From: JAIXWP01 sp943372555
GTDB lineage: Bacteria > Bacteroidota > Bacteroidia > Flavobacteriales_D > Sanyastnellaceae
Assembly (NCBI GenBank): GCA_943372555.1
Contig: CALRZB010000048.1
Span: 1 to 13,312, forward strand
Direction of reading: 5' to 3'
DNA length: 13,312 nt
Made by a program: the position numbers and the translations under genes. Of this stretch, positions 12,847-13,312 are shown in pieces. The notes under the pieces were generated by a model that had not been told where the DNA came from, did no database searches, and saw nothing but the letters and a program-made list of their open reading frames with translations. The stretch's first letter is position 1. Every line of letters starts with the position of its first letter.

Positions 12847-13312
12847 CCGTGCACCGTTTCTTTCTTTCCGTATTTGAGCATCAGCTGACCTTCAAACTCA
12901 AGAATCTCTTTCCATCGCGCATCTACATCGATTCCAGTTCCATACTTTCTTGCGAGACTAATAAACGTGGTGTAATGATCCGCTTCACTTACCATTAAAT
13001 CATGGTAGAACGCGGCCAATTCAGGATCACTAATTTCTTGCGACAAAACGCGGAAGCGCTCGCAACTGCGCGCTTCAATCATTGCACCGAAAAGCATATT
13101 ATCCACCACCTGTCTTTCTCTACTATCGCCCCCTCGCTTAATGAAAGCAGAAATTTCATGGACATATTCATCCTTACGCTCACGACCCAGTTGAAAGCCC
13201 TTTCGCTGTATGATATCGTGTACCTGACCAAAGTGTTCCATCTCTTCTTTCGCAATGCGAATCATCGCCTCCACAAGTTCAGGAATATCGGGATGACGAA
13301 TAATATTGGTAA
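12843..13312 (-). CDS. miaE: MiaE-like tRNA-(ms2io6A37) hydroxylase, 5' end outside window
   Basis: The frame stays open to the window edge; the GTG at 13274 is an internal Val, and the upstream residues TNIIRHPDIPELVEAM continue the domain. So 156 codons are visible of a family of about 190-200 residues. The di-iron ferritin-like ligands are present in order: EEMEHF (ExxH), MIEARSCERF (the family signature with its Glu) and VSEADHY (ExxH). MiaE hydroxylates the isopentenyl side chain of ms2i6A at tRNA position 37, using O2 and a four-helix di-iron centre in the cytoplasm. The N-terminal first ligand Glu lies outside the window. The gene is co-translated with the GNAT gene through a 4-base ATGA overlap. 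The MiaE assignment is firm at family level; actual substrate specificity in this organism is inferred. Confidence 0.87.
   Translation of the reverse strand, partial: TNIIRHPDIPELVEAMIRIAKEEMEHFGQVHDIIQRKGFQLGRERKDEYVHEISAFIKRGGDSRERQVVDNMLFGAMIEARSCERFRVLSQEISDPELAAFYHDLMVSEADHYTTFISLARKYGTGIDVDARWKEILEFEGQLMLKYGKKETVHG

Noticed and set aside
1..13312. Search for CRISPR arrays, tRNA genes, insertion sequences or att sites
   Set aside because: No regularly spaced repeats, cloverleaf signatures, transposase-like frames or terminal inverted repeats were seen; the only tandem repeat is the short CCCCACAA tract.

Overview
The window looks like a chromosomal segment of a Bacteroidota bacterium, most likely a Flavobacteriales-type lineage. 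The evidence is lineage-specific: a type IX secretion (T9SS) type A C-terminal sorting domain, a GLPGLI-family protein next to a carboxypeptidase-regulatory-like/outer-membrane beta-barrel protein, MHWPGA-type membrane motifs, GCTxPxAxNY repeats in a secreted protein, promoters of the Bacteroidota form TTG-N20-TAnnTTTG, and no obvious Shine-Dalgarno sequences. Coding density is high, AT content is moderate, and I see no insertion sequence, phage gene, tRNA, rRNA or CRISPR.

Layout. 1-808 (minus): 5' part of a secreted, Cys-repeat surface protein whose 3' end lies outside the window. 944-1895 (plus): a PadR-family repressor overlapping a four-helix membrane protein with a HAAS-like N-terminus and two MHWP motifs; the promoter holds a probable PadR operator, and a strong hairpin terminator closes the unit. 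2066-5431 (plus): a four-gene unit of lipoprotein, ECF sigma factor, single-pass anti-sigma-like protein fused to a beta-barrel-like domain, and lipoprotein. 5432-5485: a G-free, C-rich stretch with a tandem repeat that forms an ideal G-quadruplex motif on the minus strand. 5482-9014 (minus): GLPGLI protein followed by its usual beta-barrel partner, joined by a TGATG stop/start. 9121-11415 (plus): ribonuclease R with an SRGG-repeat tail. 11460-12284 (plus): a T9SS-exported protein with highly biased codon use, its own promoter, and a strong bidirectional terminator. 12361-13312 (minus): a MiaE-like tRNA hydroxylase (5' end outside the window) overlapping a GNAT acetyltransferase.

How the genes work together. 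Most of the window concerns the cell envelope: T9SS cargo, surface lipoproteins, outer-membrane barrels and two regulatory modules (PadR plus membrane partner; ECF sigma plus trans-envelope anti-sigma candidate). RNase R and MiaE/GNAT are housekeeping RNA and small-molecule functions. The points most worth a second look are the anti-sigma/beta-barrel fusion, the 15-bp-spaced operator array at the padR promoter, the G-quadruplex/rut-like element between the convergent genes, and start codons placed directly after -7 promoter boxes (probable leaderless mRNAs).
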